DNA from: Pedobacter sp. V48
Lineage (GTDB): Bacteria; Bacteroidota; Bacteroidia; Sphingobacteriales; Sphingobacteriaceae
Reading direction: 5' to 3'
Assembly: GCF_000523515.1 (NCBI RefSeq)
Contig: NZ_AWRU01000006.1
Coordinates: 604,253-668,252 of the forward strand
Length of the DNA: 64,000 nucleotides
Shown here: piece by piece, positions 53,962 to 62,565 of the stretch
Layout: each line of letters begins with the position of its first letter
Position numbering within the stretch: the first letter of the stretch is position 1
Position numbers and translations under genes: made by a program
The notes under the pieces: generated by a model
Database searches by the model: none
Told to the model about the DNA's origin: nothing
Seen by the model: the letters and a program-made list of their open reading frames with translations, nothing else

Positions 53962-54452
53962 TAGTTCCTCATGTTAATGAATTGCAAAGGTTGCCCGAAA
54001 TCTTCTTTTCGGCAAAGTGAAATCACAGCTTGCAGGTCATCAATGCTTTTGCTTTGCACACGAACCTGATCATCCATCATAGATGCCTGTACTTTTAGTC
54101 CACTTGCTTTTATTTTTGCAACTATTTTCTTTGCTGTCTCTTTATCTATGCCTTCTTTAACCGTAATTTCTTTACGGATCATGTTGCCTGATGCATATTG
54201 TTCTTTACCAAAATCCAGGCTCTTTGCATCAAGATTCTGCTTTACCATTCTGGAAATAATAGCATCTTCAATAGCTTTTAAGCGCATATCATCCTCCGTA
54301 ACTATGGTAATTACATTGGTTTTTTTATCGTGGTCAATGGTACTTTTTGAAGTGCTGAAATCATAACGGTTAAGGATTTCCTTTTTTGCGTTATTCATTG
54401 CATTATCAAATGTTTGAGCATCTACTTTGCTTACAATATCGAAAGTGGGCAT
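53961..54452 (-). CDS. yajQ: YajQ-family nucleotide-binding protein
   Basis: A 163-residue YajQ/UPF0234 protein: MPTFDIVSKVDAQTFDNAMN at the start, YDFSTSKSTI, and the C-terminal VRVQSKSIDDLQAVI...FGQPLQFINMR. The family has two RRM-like folds; some members bind cyclic di-GMP and act with transcription factors, others bind RNA or tRNA. No GGDEF or EAL genes are in the window, so the c-di-GMP role cannot be supported here. First gene of a two-gene unit with the GNAT gene. Confidence 0.95.
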   Translation of the reverse strand: MPTFDIVSKVDAQTFDNAMNNAKKEILNRYDFSTSKSTIDHDKKTNVITIVTEDDMRLKAIEDAIISRMVKQNLDAKSLDFGKEQYASGNMIRKEITVKEGIDKETAKKIVAKIKASGLKVQASMMDDQVRVQSKSIDDLQAVISLCRKEDFGQPLQFINMRN

Positions 54453-54568
54453 GATTATAGCTTTATAGTAAAAAATATATTAGATTTAAGTAAATATTGA
54501 TTTCTCTGTACAAAAAAGCGAAATTATTATGAACCATTCATAAGCTGTTACACTAAAACTTATAACAT

Positions 54569-55162
54569 ATGAAAACCAATAACTCAAAGGTGCAAAAAAA
54601 AGACTCAAAAAAGGCGGTTAAAAAAGAATTAGAGAAAAGTTTGAGAGAGAAGTTTCTGGAAGTTGTACAACATCTGGGACATGATGCGGAAAGGATAGGT
54701 AAGGATATTGAGATTGCCAGTAAGTTTGTTGCCAAAAAATTATCGAAGAAATTTAAAGAGGTAAAGTCAGTTGTAGAAAATAAAATTGACGAAGCAACCT
54801 CATCAAAGGCACCCGTAGCTAAAAAGGTTGAAGAGGTGAAGAAAAGTACAATAAAAGGAGCTAAAAATGCCAAAAAGGTAGTTCAGAAAGCGGTTGCAAA
54901 AGCTAAACCGGTAGCACAAAGTGTTAAGGTGGCCGCAATTGCAACAGAAGAGAAGGCAGCTAAAGCAATTTCGAAATCAGTACAAAATACAGCTACCAAA
55001 GTAGCCGAAAAAACAGCGCCAAAACCTGTAGTTAAAGCCGTTGTTAAAGCTGTGGCTAAACCAGTAACTATGGCGGCGCCTGCAAAACCTGCAAGTAAGG
55101 CTCCTGTTAAGAAAGCCACAAAGCCAGCCGCGCCAAAAACACCGCCCCAAAAGACTAAATAG
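54569..55162 (+). CDS. Histone H1-like Lys/Ala/Pro-rich protein
   Basis: A 197-residue very basic protein. Residues 15-75 are helical and charged (KKELEKSLREKFLEVVQHLGHDAERIGKDIEIASKFVAKKL), and the remainder is low-complexity Lys/Ala/Val/Pro (AKPVTMAAPAKPASKAPVKKATKPAAPKTPP). Such proteins resemble the C-terminal tail of eukaryotic histone H1 and the bacterial Hc1/AlgP-type proteins and probably bind DNA or polyphosphate without sequence preference. It lies upstream of ppk1-ppx, 100 nt away, which makes a link with polyphosphate attractive but unproven. Confidence 0.8.
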   Translation: MKTNNSKVQKKDSKKAVKKELEKSLREKFLEVVQHLGHDAERIGKDIEIASKFVAKKLSKKFKEVKSVVENKIDEATSSKAPVAKKVEEVKKSTIKGAKNAKKVVQKAVAKAKPVAQSVKVAAIATEEKAAKAISKSVQNTATKVAEKTAPKPVVKAVVKAVAKPVTMAAPAKPASKAPVKKATKPAAPKTPPQKTK

Positions 55163-55262
55163 GGCAGGTAAGATTAAGAGTTAAGTTTAAACCTATTAAT
55201 TGAGTAATAATTAACAATTACTTAACAATAGAATTTGCAGTTTTGAGGACCAATAATATTTA

Positions 55263-57317
55263 ATGAAAAAAAAGGCGCCGTTTCTAAACAGAGAGATCAG
55301 TTGGTTATATTTTAACGAACGGGTTTTACAGGAAGCTGCCGATGAAACCGTACCGCTCATAGAACGGATAAAGTTTTTATCTATCTTCTCGTCAAACCTT
55401 GAAGAGTTTTATCGAGTAAGGGTAGCCACATTGAGCAGGTTATCTAACCTAAATGATAAAGCCAAAGCGTTATTGGGCTTTAACCCTAAGAAGATTTTAA
55501 ACGAGATAAAGAATATTGTTGTAAAACAGGAACGCAAGTTTGAACAGCTTTTTCAGGCAACACTAATTAATGAGCTAGCACAGAACAGGATCTTTATTTT
55601 AAACGAAACGCAACTTAACGTTTCGCGTGGAGAATTTGTTCGCAACCATTTCAGGGACAGAATACTTTCTACTCTTGTTCCTATTATGATTGATCTGGAG
55701 AAGCCCTTTCCAGAACTTAAAGATCGATACTTATATTTCTTTGTTCGGCTTTCAAAAAAGACATCCAAGAAAAGTGAGAAGTATGCACTAATAGAACTGC
55801 CTCCGGACTTGCCAAGGTTCCTTGTACTGCCTGAAACGAACGGACTTAAATTTATTATCCTTGCAGAGGATATAATTAAGTATTGTTTAGACGATATCTT
55901 CTATGTTTTTAACTACGATGTGATAGATGCATATTCGATTCAGCTCACCAGAGATGCGGAGCTGGATATAGATAAAAATATCAATGATAAATTTGTTGAA
56001 GACTTGAAAACCAGTCTCGATAAGCGTAAAAAGGGTAAGCCAATGCGTCTTCTTTACGATACCGAAATGCCGTTTGAGATGCTTACCGTTTTGATTTCTA
56101 AACTTAAGATAGAGGCTGAAAGTTTAATCCCAGGAAACAGATATCATAAATTCGGAGATTTTATTGCCTTTCCAAATGTTGGTTCTAAAGACCTGGAGTA
56201 TGCAAAAAATGCACCGTTGAAAGTAGCGGGTTTACACCGTACTGAAAGTATTTTTAATAAGCTAAGTGAACGGGATTATCTGATCAATTTACCTTATCAG
56301 TCATACGATTATATCATTTTGTTTTTACGTGAGGCCGCAATTGATCCTAAGGTAACAGAAATCAATATTACCCTTTACCGACTGGCAGAAAACTCAAGGG
56401 TTGTAAATGCCCTGATAAATGCAGCAAAAAATGGTAAAAAGGTTCACTGTCTGGTAGAATTAAAAGCCAGGTTTGATGAGCAGGCAAACATATTCTGGAC
56501 AAGCAAATTAGAAGAAGAAGGTGTACATGTTAATTACGGCCTAACGGATTATAAAGTACACTCAAAAATCTGTTTGGTGAAAAGAATGGAGAAGGGGAGA
56601 GCAGTTTATTATGCCAATCTTGCTACCGGTAATTTTAACGAGAAAACAGCTAAACTCTATTGCGACCACAGTATTTTTACTGCTAAAAAAGAAATTACAC
56701 AAGACTTGCTTAAGCTCTTTAATGCCTTGAACAAAAGGATGGTCATAAAAGGATTTAAGCATCTGATTGTTTCGCCACTCGAATCCAGAACCAAAATCTA
56801 TGGTTTGATAGATAGAGAAATTAGGTTTGCGAAGCAAGGTAAAACAGCCTATTTGATTTTTAAGGTTAATAGCCTTGCAGACGAAGGGATAGTGGAGAAA
56901 CTTTATGAAGCAAGTAATGCAGGCGTAATTGTTAAACTCATCGTTCGCGGCATCTGCACGCTTGTTCCCGGCATAGAAGGCTTTAGCGAAAACATCACAG
57001 TTATTAGCATCATTGACAAATTTCTGGAGCATGCCAGGGTATTCATATTTGGTAATAATAATAAAGAAGAAATGTTTCTTTCATCTGCAGATCTGATGAG
57101 CAGGAACTTTGAACATAGGGTAGAAGTGGGCTTTCCGGTTTTAGATGAAGAAGTGCGACAGGAAATAAGAGATATCATTGAGTTTCAATTACAAGATAAT
57201 GTGAAGGCCCGGGATATTACTCGCTTAAACAACAACAAATACCATAAAAACAGACTCACAACAAAAGTTAGGGCGCAGGTGCAAACCTATAATTACTTAA
57301 AAAATAAACACCAATAG
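55263..57317 (+). CDS. ppk1: Polyphosphate kinase 1
   Basis: A 684-residue PPK1, which reversibly makes polyphosphate from ATP. Start MKKKAPFLNREISWLYFNERVL is the normal PPK1 N-terminus (NREISWLxFNxRVL). Active-site histidines: H433 in DYKVHSKICLV (equivalent to E. coli H435) and H590 in FLEHARVFIFG (equivalent to H592). Other landmarks are LATGNFNEKTAKLYCD and RGICTLVPGIEG. Length is normal. It is followed after 4 nt by the exopolyphosphatase gene, a classic ppk-ppx pair. Confidence 0.97.
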   Translation: MKKKAPFLNREISWLYFNERVLQEAADETVPLIERIKFLSIFSSNLEEFYRVRVATLSRLSNLNDKAKALLGFNPKKILNEIKNIVVKQERKFEQLFQATLINELAQNRIFILNETQLNVSRGEFVRNHFRDRILSTLVPIMIDLEKPFPELKDRYLYFFVRLSKKTSKKSEKYALIELPPDLPRFLVLPETNGLKFIILAEDIIKYCLDDIFYVFNYDVIDAYSIQLTRDAELDIDKNINDKFVEDLKTSLDKRKKGKPMRLLYDTEMPFEMLTVLISKLKIEAESLIPGNRYHKFGDFIAFPNVGSKDLEYAKNAPLKVAGLHRTESIFNKLSERDYLINLPYQSYDYIILFLREAAIDPKVTEINITLYRLAENSRVVNALINAAKNGKKVHCLVELKARFDEQANIFWTSKLEEEGVHVNYGLTDYKVHSKICLVKRMEKGRAVYYANLATGNFNEKTAKLYCDHSIFTAKKEITQDLLKLFNALNKRMVIKGFKHLIVSPLESRTKIYGLIDREIRFAKQGKTAYLIFKVNSLADEGIVEKLYEASNAGVIVKLIVRGICTLVPGIEGFSENITVISIIDKFLEHARVFIFGNNNKEEMFLSSADLMSRNFEHRVEVGFPVLDEEVRQEIRDIIEFQLQDNVKARDITRLNNNKYHKNRLTTKVRAQVQTYNYLKNKHQ

Positions 57318-57321
57318 AGCA

Positions 57322-58200
57322 ATGTTAAGATACGCTGCAATAGATATAGGGTCAAATGCTGTAAGGTTACTGATAGCTGATATCTCAAAAACAGAAAAGG
57401 GCTATAGTTATAAAAAGAACACCCTGGTAAGGGTGCCATTAAGGCTAGGAGATGATGCGTTTCTAGATCATAGGTTATCAGATCGTAAAGTTGAAGACCT
57501 TGTTAAAACAATGAGTGCCTTTAAAAATCTGATGGATGTTTATCACGTTTCAGAATACCTGGCTTGTGCTACATCTGCAATGCGCGAAGCGGAGAACGGA
57601 GCTGAGGTGATAAAAAGAATTAAAGAAGTTGCCGATCTTGATCTGGAAATTATTGAAGGACAGCGAGAAGCAAATATCATTTACGCTAACCATATTGAAG
57701 AAAACCTGGATGCTAAAAAGAGCTATCTGTATATAGACGTAGGCGGAGGTAGTACAGAGCTTTCGGTTTTTGTGAACAAAGAGCCAGTAGCTTCTAAATC
57801 CTTCGATATAGGTACCATTAGAATCCTCGACAACCAGGACAAGGATGAGACCTGGGAAGATATGCGACTTTGGGTGAAGGAAAATACTAAAAACCTTAAA
57901 AATGTAGCAGGCATTGGAACGGGCGGAAACATCAATAAGCTGTTCAGAATGTCGGACGAAAAGGACGGGATGCCTCTATCATTCCTGAAATTAAAAGGGT
58001 TGTACAATCAATTGAACGGGCATTCATTAAAAGAAAGGATTAGCGTATTTGGCCTTAATCCGGATAGGGCAGACGTAATTATTCCGGCCTGCGAAATCTA
58101 CATTACTTTAATGAAGTGGACAGGTATTAAACAGATCTATGTACCTAAAGTTGGATTGGTAGATGGGATAATTAACCTGTTGATTGAAGAGAATTTATAG
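57322..58200 (+). CDS. ppx: Ppx/GppA-family exopolyphosphatase
   Basis: A 292-residue phosphatase of the actin/hsp70 fold. It starts MLRYAAIDIGSNAVRLLIAD (phosphate 1 motif AIDIGSNxxRL), has LACATSAMREAENG, and the phosphate 2 motif LYIDVGGGSTELSVF. At 292 residues it holds only the two N-terminal ribonuclease-H-like domains and lacks the C-terminal HD-type domain of E. coli Ppx (513 residues); short forms of this type are common. It hydrolyses polyphosphate or pppGpp. Its last 6 nt overlap the end of the convergent PPTase gene. Confidence 0.93.
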   Translation: MLRYAAIDIGSNAVRLLIADISKTEKGYSYKKNTLVRVPLRLGDDAFLDHRLSDRKVEDLVKTMSAFKNLMDVYHVSEYLACATSAMREAENGAEVIKRIKEVADLDLEIIEGQREANIIYANHIEENLDAKKSYLYIDVGGGSTELSVFVNKEPVASKSFDIGTIRILDNQDKDETWEDMRLWVKENTKNLKNVAGIGTGGNINKLFRMSDEKDGMPLSFLKLKGLYNQLNGHSLKERISVFGLNPDRADVIIPACEIYITLMKWTGIKQIYVPKVGLVDGIINLLIEENL

Positions 58201-58659
58201 ATAAACTAAGGCAAGGTAAGCGCCATGGTGACTTACTGATGCCGGTTTGGTCTTTTTATAATCAAACAGTGCACGGTCGGTTATTTTTATTTCAACCTTT
58301 TCCAGTTCTTCCAGTTTTGTTGAGGCTATGGTATGAATGTAATTTTCATCAAAAAAGCTTGCGGTATGGTATAGTTCATTTTCGTAAGAGACATTTCCGG
58401 TAGCAGTATCGTTATGAATGATCAGGTTGCTGCATTGAAGTTTAAGCGGGGCAAACTCGCGGAGTTTAGCCTCCCTTGAATATATTTTATAGGCCGATTC
58501 TTTCATACTCCATAGCAACCATATGATCATAGAAGGATGAATACCAGAGGTGATCATAAATTGCTCTTCGGTGTTAAAGATCTTATCCAGATAACCCTTC
58601 CGTTTCCAGTTACTATCTATTGCTGCCTGTACAAGATCTACTATGTCGTTGCCTATCAT
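58195..58659 (-). CDS. 4'-phosphopantetheinyl transferase
   Basis: A 154-residue PPTase. Motifs: MIGNDIVDL (GxDIVxxxR type, Asp metal ligand) at the N-terminus, WSMKESAYK (WxxKES/AxxK) in the middle and SVSHHGAYLALVYL at the end. It attaches the phosphopantetheine arm to an acyl carrier protein, most likely the one encoded by the gene that overlaps its start by 4 nt. A dedicated PPTase next to its ACP implies that this cluster's ACP is distinct from the primary fatty acid synthase ACP. Confidence 0.9.
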   Translation of the reverse strand: MIGNDIVDLVQAAIDSNWKRKGYLDKIFNTEEQFMITSGIHPSMIIWLLWSMKESAYKIYSREAKLREFAPLKLQCSNLIIHNDTATGNVSYENELYHTASFFDENYIHTIASTKLEELEKVEIKITDRALFDYKKTKPASVSHHGAYLALVYL

Positions 58660-58910
58660 TTTGATTTCAGTTTATCTTCAATGATTTCCATTGCAGCGCT
58701 AACATTCAGCATTCGTTCCATCGATACGTTGTCAATCTCGATATCAAATTCCTCTTCAACATCTAAAACTACGTCAACAAGGTTTGCAGAATTGATCTTC
58801 AGATCTTTAATGAAATCAGTGTTTTCGTTTATTGAGGCTACAGCATCTTTATCTTGCGCATAGGTAGCAATAATAGGCGTAAGCCTTGCTATTAATTCTG
58901 CTCTGTCCAT
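58656..58910 (-). CDS. Acyl carrier protein of the polyketide cluster
   Basis: An 84-residue ACP with the four-helix pattern. The phosphopantetheine site is S41 in LKINSANLVDVVLDVEEEFD. Most ACPs have DSL or DSM here; this one has NSA, an unusual form, but the downstream helix (VDVVLDVEEEFDIEI) is typical. It would carry the acyl chain elongated by the neighbouring ketosynthase and dehydratase. It is 4 nt before the ketosynthase stop in gene order and overlaps the PPTase gene by 4 nt. Confidence 0.93.
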   Translation of the reverse strand: MDRAELIARLTPIIATYAQDKDAVASINENTDFIKDLKINSANLVDVVLDVEEEFDIEIDNVSMERMLNVSAAMEIIEDKLKSK

Positions 58911-58914
58911 ATAT

Positions 58915-60189
58915 TTATTTAGCGTATTTTTTTAAGATAATACAAGCATTTACATCGCCAAATCCAAAGCTTGCTTTAGCCACAATATTAACATTTGTGT
59001 TCAATAATTGTTGCGGAATTCTATTGAAATCTATCATTTCGTTAATCTCCGGATTTAGATCTTCACAATTGATATTCGGAAATATAAAGTCATGATGCAA
59101 TTGTAAGATTGAGGCTATACATTCGATGCTTCCGGCGGCACTTAGGCAATGGCCGATAGTAGATTTTAAAGAGTTGATATAAGGAAAATCTGACCCTTTT
59201 CTATTCAAAGCAATACTCCAGTTCTGGATTTCTGTAGCGTCTTTAGAGGTTGCCGTAAGGTGCCCGTTAATGGCGTCCACTTGGCTGGCTTTAATGCCTG
59301 CATTTTGTAAGGCTCCTTTTATGCAGCGCTGAACAGCAATACTATTTGGAGCTGTCATTGTTCCGGTGCCCCTTTGTCCACCAGAATTGATATGGCCTCC
59401 TAGTATTTCCCCATAAATTGTTGCTCCCCGTTTAAGGGCGCTATCCAGTGATTCCAAAACCATAGCTCCCGCCCCGCTTCCGGGTACAAAGCCACTTGCA
59501 CTGGCACTCATTGGTCTCGATCCTTGTTCAGGAGATGGGTTGTGTTTGTAAGTGCAAACTTTCATTGCATCAAATCCGGCCCATATATAAGGTCCGCTGT
59601 CACTTGTGCTGCCAGCGAGCATCTTTGTTGCCTGCCCGGTTTTAATTCGTTCATAGGCCATTAAAATGCTTTCTGTGCCCGTAATGCAGGCCGATGAGTT
59701 GGTGGTTGTCTGATTTCCAAATCCGAGCTTGCCACCCAGATAAGCGCTGATTCCGCTTGCCATGGTTTGCACCACCACGGTGCTGCCAAGTTTCCTAAGC
59801 TGCAGATCGTCAACTTTATAGATAGACTCTCTGAACTTATCAATGCCCGAAGTGCCGGTTCCAAATATTGTTCCACTGTCCCAATCAGGTTCATCACCTT
59901 CAGTAATGGTTAAACCTGCATCTTTCCAAGCATCCATACCGGCAATAACGCCATATAGGATGCCTGTACTGTTAAAATTTCTTAATTCTAAGGCTGTAAA
60001 ATATTGTGCAATAAAATCATCAGACAGTTCAGGTTTACCAGCTATCTGACAAGAAAACTGCAGTTGTTCTAACTGAGAATCGTGCTTAATACCCGAAGTG
60101 CCGTTTTTTATGGCATCCGTAAATGCAGTTAAGCCAACTCCATTTGGGGCAATAACACCTAATCCTGTTACAACAACTCTGTTATCCAT
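58915..60189 (-). CDS. Beta-ketoacyl-ACP synthase (FabF-like) of the polyketide cluster
   Basis: A 424-residue ketosynthase. Catalytic residues are present: C168 in TNSSACITGTES, H310 in AINGHLTATSKDA and H347 in TIGHCLSAAGS. The usual NAHGT is NGHLT, and the TACATG-like nucleophile motif is SACITG, so it is well diverged from FabF at 28258. This fits a KS for a specialised acyl chain, as in aryl-polyene and flexirubin clusters. It overlaps the dehydratase gene by 8 nt. Confidence 0.93.
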   Translation of the reverse strand: MDNRVVVTGLGVIAPNGVGLTAFTDAIKNGTSGIKHDSQLEQLQFSCQIAGKPELSDDFIAQYFTALELRNFNSTGILYGVIAGMDAWKDAGLTITEGDEPDWDSGTIFGTGTSGIDKFRESIYKVDDLQLRKLGSTVVVQTMASGISAYLGGKLGFGNQTTTNSSACITGTESILMAYERIKTGQATKMLAGSTSDSGPYIWAGFDAMKVCTYKHNPSPEQGSRPMSASASGFVPGSGAGAMVLESLDSALKRGATIYGEILGGHINSGGQRGTGTMTAPNSIAVQRCIKGALQNAGIKASQVDAINGHLTATSKDATEIQNWSIALNRKGSDFPYINSLKSTIGHCLSAAGSIECIASILQLHHDFIFPNINCEDLNPEINEMIDFNRIPQQLLNTNVNIVAKASFGFGDVNACIILKKYAK

Positions 60190-60628
60190 TCATTTTATTG
60201 GTTACCATTCCGGCTATTGTACCTTTGCATACCACTTCATGCTGCTCATTTAGCATTTGTACAGTACAGTTTAGTTTTTTGAAGCGGAAATATACTTTTT
60301 CAGCAACAACCTTTACTTTTTCTCCCGGGAATACCGGTTTCATAAAATCAATAGCAGTAGATGTTAGCATTACATGTCCCGGTACTCCACCTTCAGCACT
60401 TCCTGTAAGGTATATGCCCAAACAAACCAATCCAATTTGGGCCATTGTTTCAGTTAAAATTACACCTGGTGTAACCGGGTGATCCTTAAAATGACCTTTG
60501 TAAAAGTCGAGATCTTTATCAAATGTGAAAGTTCCGCTTGATCCGTTTTCATCGATATGAAGTATTTCATCTACAAATAAAAACGGTTTGGAGTAAGGCA
60601 AGTGGGCTAAAATTTCTTCTTTATTCAT
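60182..60628 (-). CDS. FabZ-like 3-hydroxyacyl-ACP dehydratase
   Basis: A 148-residue hotdog-fold protein. The FabZ active-site pair is kept: H46 in YKGHFKDHPVTPGV and E60 in ILTETMAQIG, 14 residues apart as in FabZ. LPYSKPFLFVDEI matches the FabZ opening LPHRYPFLLVDRV. It should dehydrate 3-hydroxyacyl chains bound to the cluster ACP. No ketoreductase or enoyl reductase is visible in the cluster, so these steps must come from primary metabolism or from genes elsewhere. Confidence 0.9.
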   Translation of the reverse strand: MNKEEILAHLPYSKPFLFVDEILHIDENGSSGTFTFDKDLDFYKGHFKDHPVTPGVILTETMAQIGLVCLGIYLTGSAEGGVPGHVMLTSTAIDFMKPVFPGEKVKVVAEKVYFRFKKLNCTVQMLNEQHEVVCKGTIAGMVTNKMNG

Positions 60629-60680
60629 GTTAAGCTATTCTTTATTAATATGAGTGTAAAACTAGTTGAAATCGATCGTC

Positions 60681-60756
60681 ATGCTGAATTTATTTCAGCA
60701 TTCCACATCTGTGGAGATTGACTTTCTCTTTCGGGATGCTGAAATAAATTCAGTAT
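60681..60756. repeat. REP-like inverted repeat inside the polyketide cluster
   Basis: ATGCTGAATTTATTTCAGCAT (one 21-bp near-palindrome, 60681-60701) recurs inverted at 60736-60756 with one mismatch; the spacer holds CCACATCTGTGG. The pair can fold into a long hairpin or two small ones. This is the look of dispersed REP-type elements of Sphingobacteria. It divides the cluster into the type III PKS half and the FAS-like half, and could end transcription of the first. Confidence 0.65.
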
Positions 60757-60768
60757 GCGGTAAGGTCA

Positions 60769-61821
60769 CTACCATTTCAACAATATTCTTTGCGCTGAAA
60801 ACCCGGGGCCAAAACTTAACATCAGTCCCAAATCTCCGGCCTTTTGCTCTCCCTCCATAAAGCGTTCTAAAACATACATAACCGTGGCGCTCGACATATT
60901 TCCAAATAACCTTAAAACCGCTTTAGTATCTTCTATATTCTTACCTAATTTACCAAATAAGTCATCAACAAGCTGTACAATTTTTTTTCCTCCTGGATGA
61001 AAGATCAGATGATCAATGTCATCTATTGTTAAATTGTGTTTCGCTAAAAACGGATGAATAATATCAGGGAAATGGCTTTCTATCTTATCCGGCACTGCAA
61101 CATCCAAAACCATTTGCAAACCGCTGTTTACCAATTTAAATCCCATCATCTCTTCTGCATTGTAAAAGTGATACATTTCATCGGCCACAATTTCCGGGCC
61201 CTCATCATCCTGATGAGACGAAAGTAATGTACAAGCCACACCATCCCCAAAAATTGCAGCACTAACAATGTTGGCCATGGAAAAATCGTTTACCTGGAAT
61301 GTAGCTGTGGGCGATTCGTATGCCACAACAGCAGCCCGTTTCCCAGGATTGGCTTTCAGAAAATTATTGGCGTATATCATACCCGAAACACCAGCCGCGC
61401 AACCCATTTCTGTAACCGGTAAGCGAACTATATCTTGTTTCAGATTTAAGGTATTGATGAGGTATGCATCTAACGAAGGAATCATAATGCCCGTGCAGCT
61501 CACTGTAATTATATAATCCAGATTTTCAGGCAGCCATGTCGCTTTTTCTAAAGCATTTTTTAAGCATTTGGTAGCAAGATTTACACCCTCTCTTACATAA
61601 ATATTGTTCCTTTCTTCAAAAGTCAGAACGCTAAATACCTCTTCGGGCGACATGATCGAATAGCGCTGATCAACCCCTGCGTTTTCAAATATCTTTTTTA
61701 CTTTTCTAATGAAACGTTCATCCTGTCCGCTTAACCATAAATCTAAAAAAGGTATAATCTCTTCAGTTTTTCTTGAGTATTGGGGCAGCAGCTTAGCAAT
61801 GGTTTTGATCTTTACGCTCAT
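60769..61821 (-). CDS. Type III polyketide synthase
   Basis: A 350-residue chalcone/stilbene synthase-type enzyme. The catalytic triad is complete: C141 in VTEMGCAAGVSG, H275 in IFHPGGKKIV and N308 in LFGNMSSATVMY. It extends an acyl starter with malonyl-CoA and cyclises the product without an ACP. Bacterial enzymes of this length make alkylresorcinols, alkylpyrones or tetrahydroxynaphthalene. A methyltransferase and a flavin oxidoreductase directly upstream match the organisation of the srsABC alkylresorcinol-quinone operon of Streptomyces griseus. A long acyl chain from the KS/ACP/dehydratase genes could be its starter; that link is inference. Confidence 0.95.
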   Translation of the reverse strand: MSVKIKTIAKLLPQYSRKTEEIIPFLDLWLSGQDERFIRKVKKIFENAGVDQRYSIMSPEEVFSVLTFEERNNIYVREGVNLATKCLKNALEKATWLPENLDYIITVSCTGIMIPSLDAYLINTLNLKQDIVRLPVTEMGCAAGVSGMIYANNFLKANPGKRAAVVAYESPTATFQVNDFSMANIVSAAIFGDGVACTLLSSHQDDEGPEIVADEMYHFYNAEEMMGFKLVNSGLQMVLDVAVPDKIESHFPDIIHPFLAKHNLTIDDIDHLIFHPGGKKIVQLVDDLFGKLGKNIEDTKAVLRLFGNMSSATVMYVLERFMEGEQKAGDLGLMLSFGPGFSAQRILLKW

Positions 61822-61833
61822 AAATGGTTTTTG

Positions 61834-62565
61834 TTAATTGGAAGTTGGAATTATCCATTGATATCGAAATGCCCATTTCCATTTTACCGTATATTTTTTA
61901 AAATCCAGTTCCCTGGAATAGGATTGCAGGTCAGCCTTCTTAAAACCCCTAAGTATCGAAACCAATCCATCATCTTTCGACATTTTATTGAGCCTGAAAA
62001 CAAAGCATATCGCCAAAAACAGGTAATAAGCAACAGCACTTCTATGTAAATCGTTAACCACAATACCCATCTCTGCCTGATTTCTAAAGCCGTTCATCAG
62101 CGTCAGTATTTCCGGATCTTTGAAATGGTGAAGGGTTAATGTACAAAGGATAACATCGTAAGTGCTTTGTTGTTCAATTCTATTGAAAATATCTGCACAT
62201 ACGTAGCTTATGTTTGGGTAGTTTCCGGATAACTGCTGCGCATGACCAATGGTATAATTGTTGGCATCAATTCCAATTAGTTTAAACTTTAAATTATTTT
62301 TAACAGCATAGTTAGCAAGGGCTCTCAGCATATCACCATTGCCACAACCTACATCTAAAATCCTAATCTCTTTCGAAGTATTATTGCTAAATGCCCTACT
62401 GTTTTTTATCAAGGTTGTTACGCCCTGCAAGGTCACTTTGTTCCCGCCCAGTAGCCTGTTTATACTTGCAATTTTGTCTAAAGCATCCCTTAGTATTTCT
62501 CCTTCCATAGAGAAATTATCCATTATTTCAGGTGCTTCGCTTCTTCGACTGGTGTTTACAAGCAT
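61834..62565 (-). CDS. SAM-dependent methyltransferase
   Basis: A 243-residue class I methyltransferase. The SAM motif I is ILDVGCGNGDMLRAL, motif II is FKLIGIDANNYTIGHA, and the post-motif YDVILCTLTLHHFKD is typical of methyltransf_11/25 proteins. A C-terminal hydrophobic stretch (VAYYLFLAICFVF) suggests a membrane-near or lipid substrate. It abuts the oxidoreductase gene with no gap and lies 12 nt before the type III PKS, so it probably methylates the polyketide ring or a hydroxyl. Confidence 0.9.
   Translation of the reverse strand: MLVNTSRRSEAPEIMDNFSMEGEILRDALDKIASINRLLGGNKVTLQGVTTLIKNSRAFSNNTSKEIRILDVGCGNGDMLRALANYAVKNNLKFKLIGIDANNYTIGHAQQLSGNYPNISYVCADIFNRIEQQSTYDVILCTLTLHHFKDPEILTLMNGFRNQAEMGIVVNDLHRSAVAYYLFLAICFVFRLNKMSKDDGLVSILRGFKKADLQSYSRELDFKKYTVKWKWAFRYQWIIPTSN

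Noticed and set aside
54883-55119. Antisense Ala/Thr-rich frame opposite the H1-like gene
   Set aside because: Produced by the low-complexity Lys/Ala codons of the real gene.
60769-61821. FabH or HMG-CoA synthase instead of a type III PKS
   Set aside because: The Cys-His-Asn triad with HPGGKKI and GNMSSAT motifs, and the length, are those of chalcone-synthase-type enzymes.
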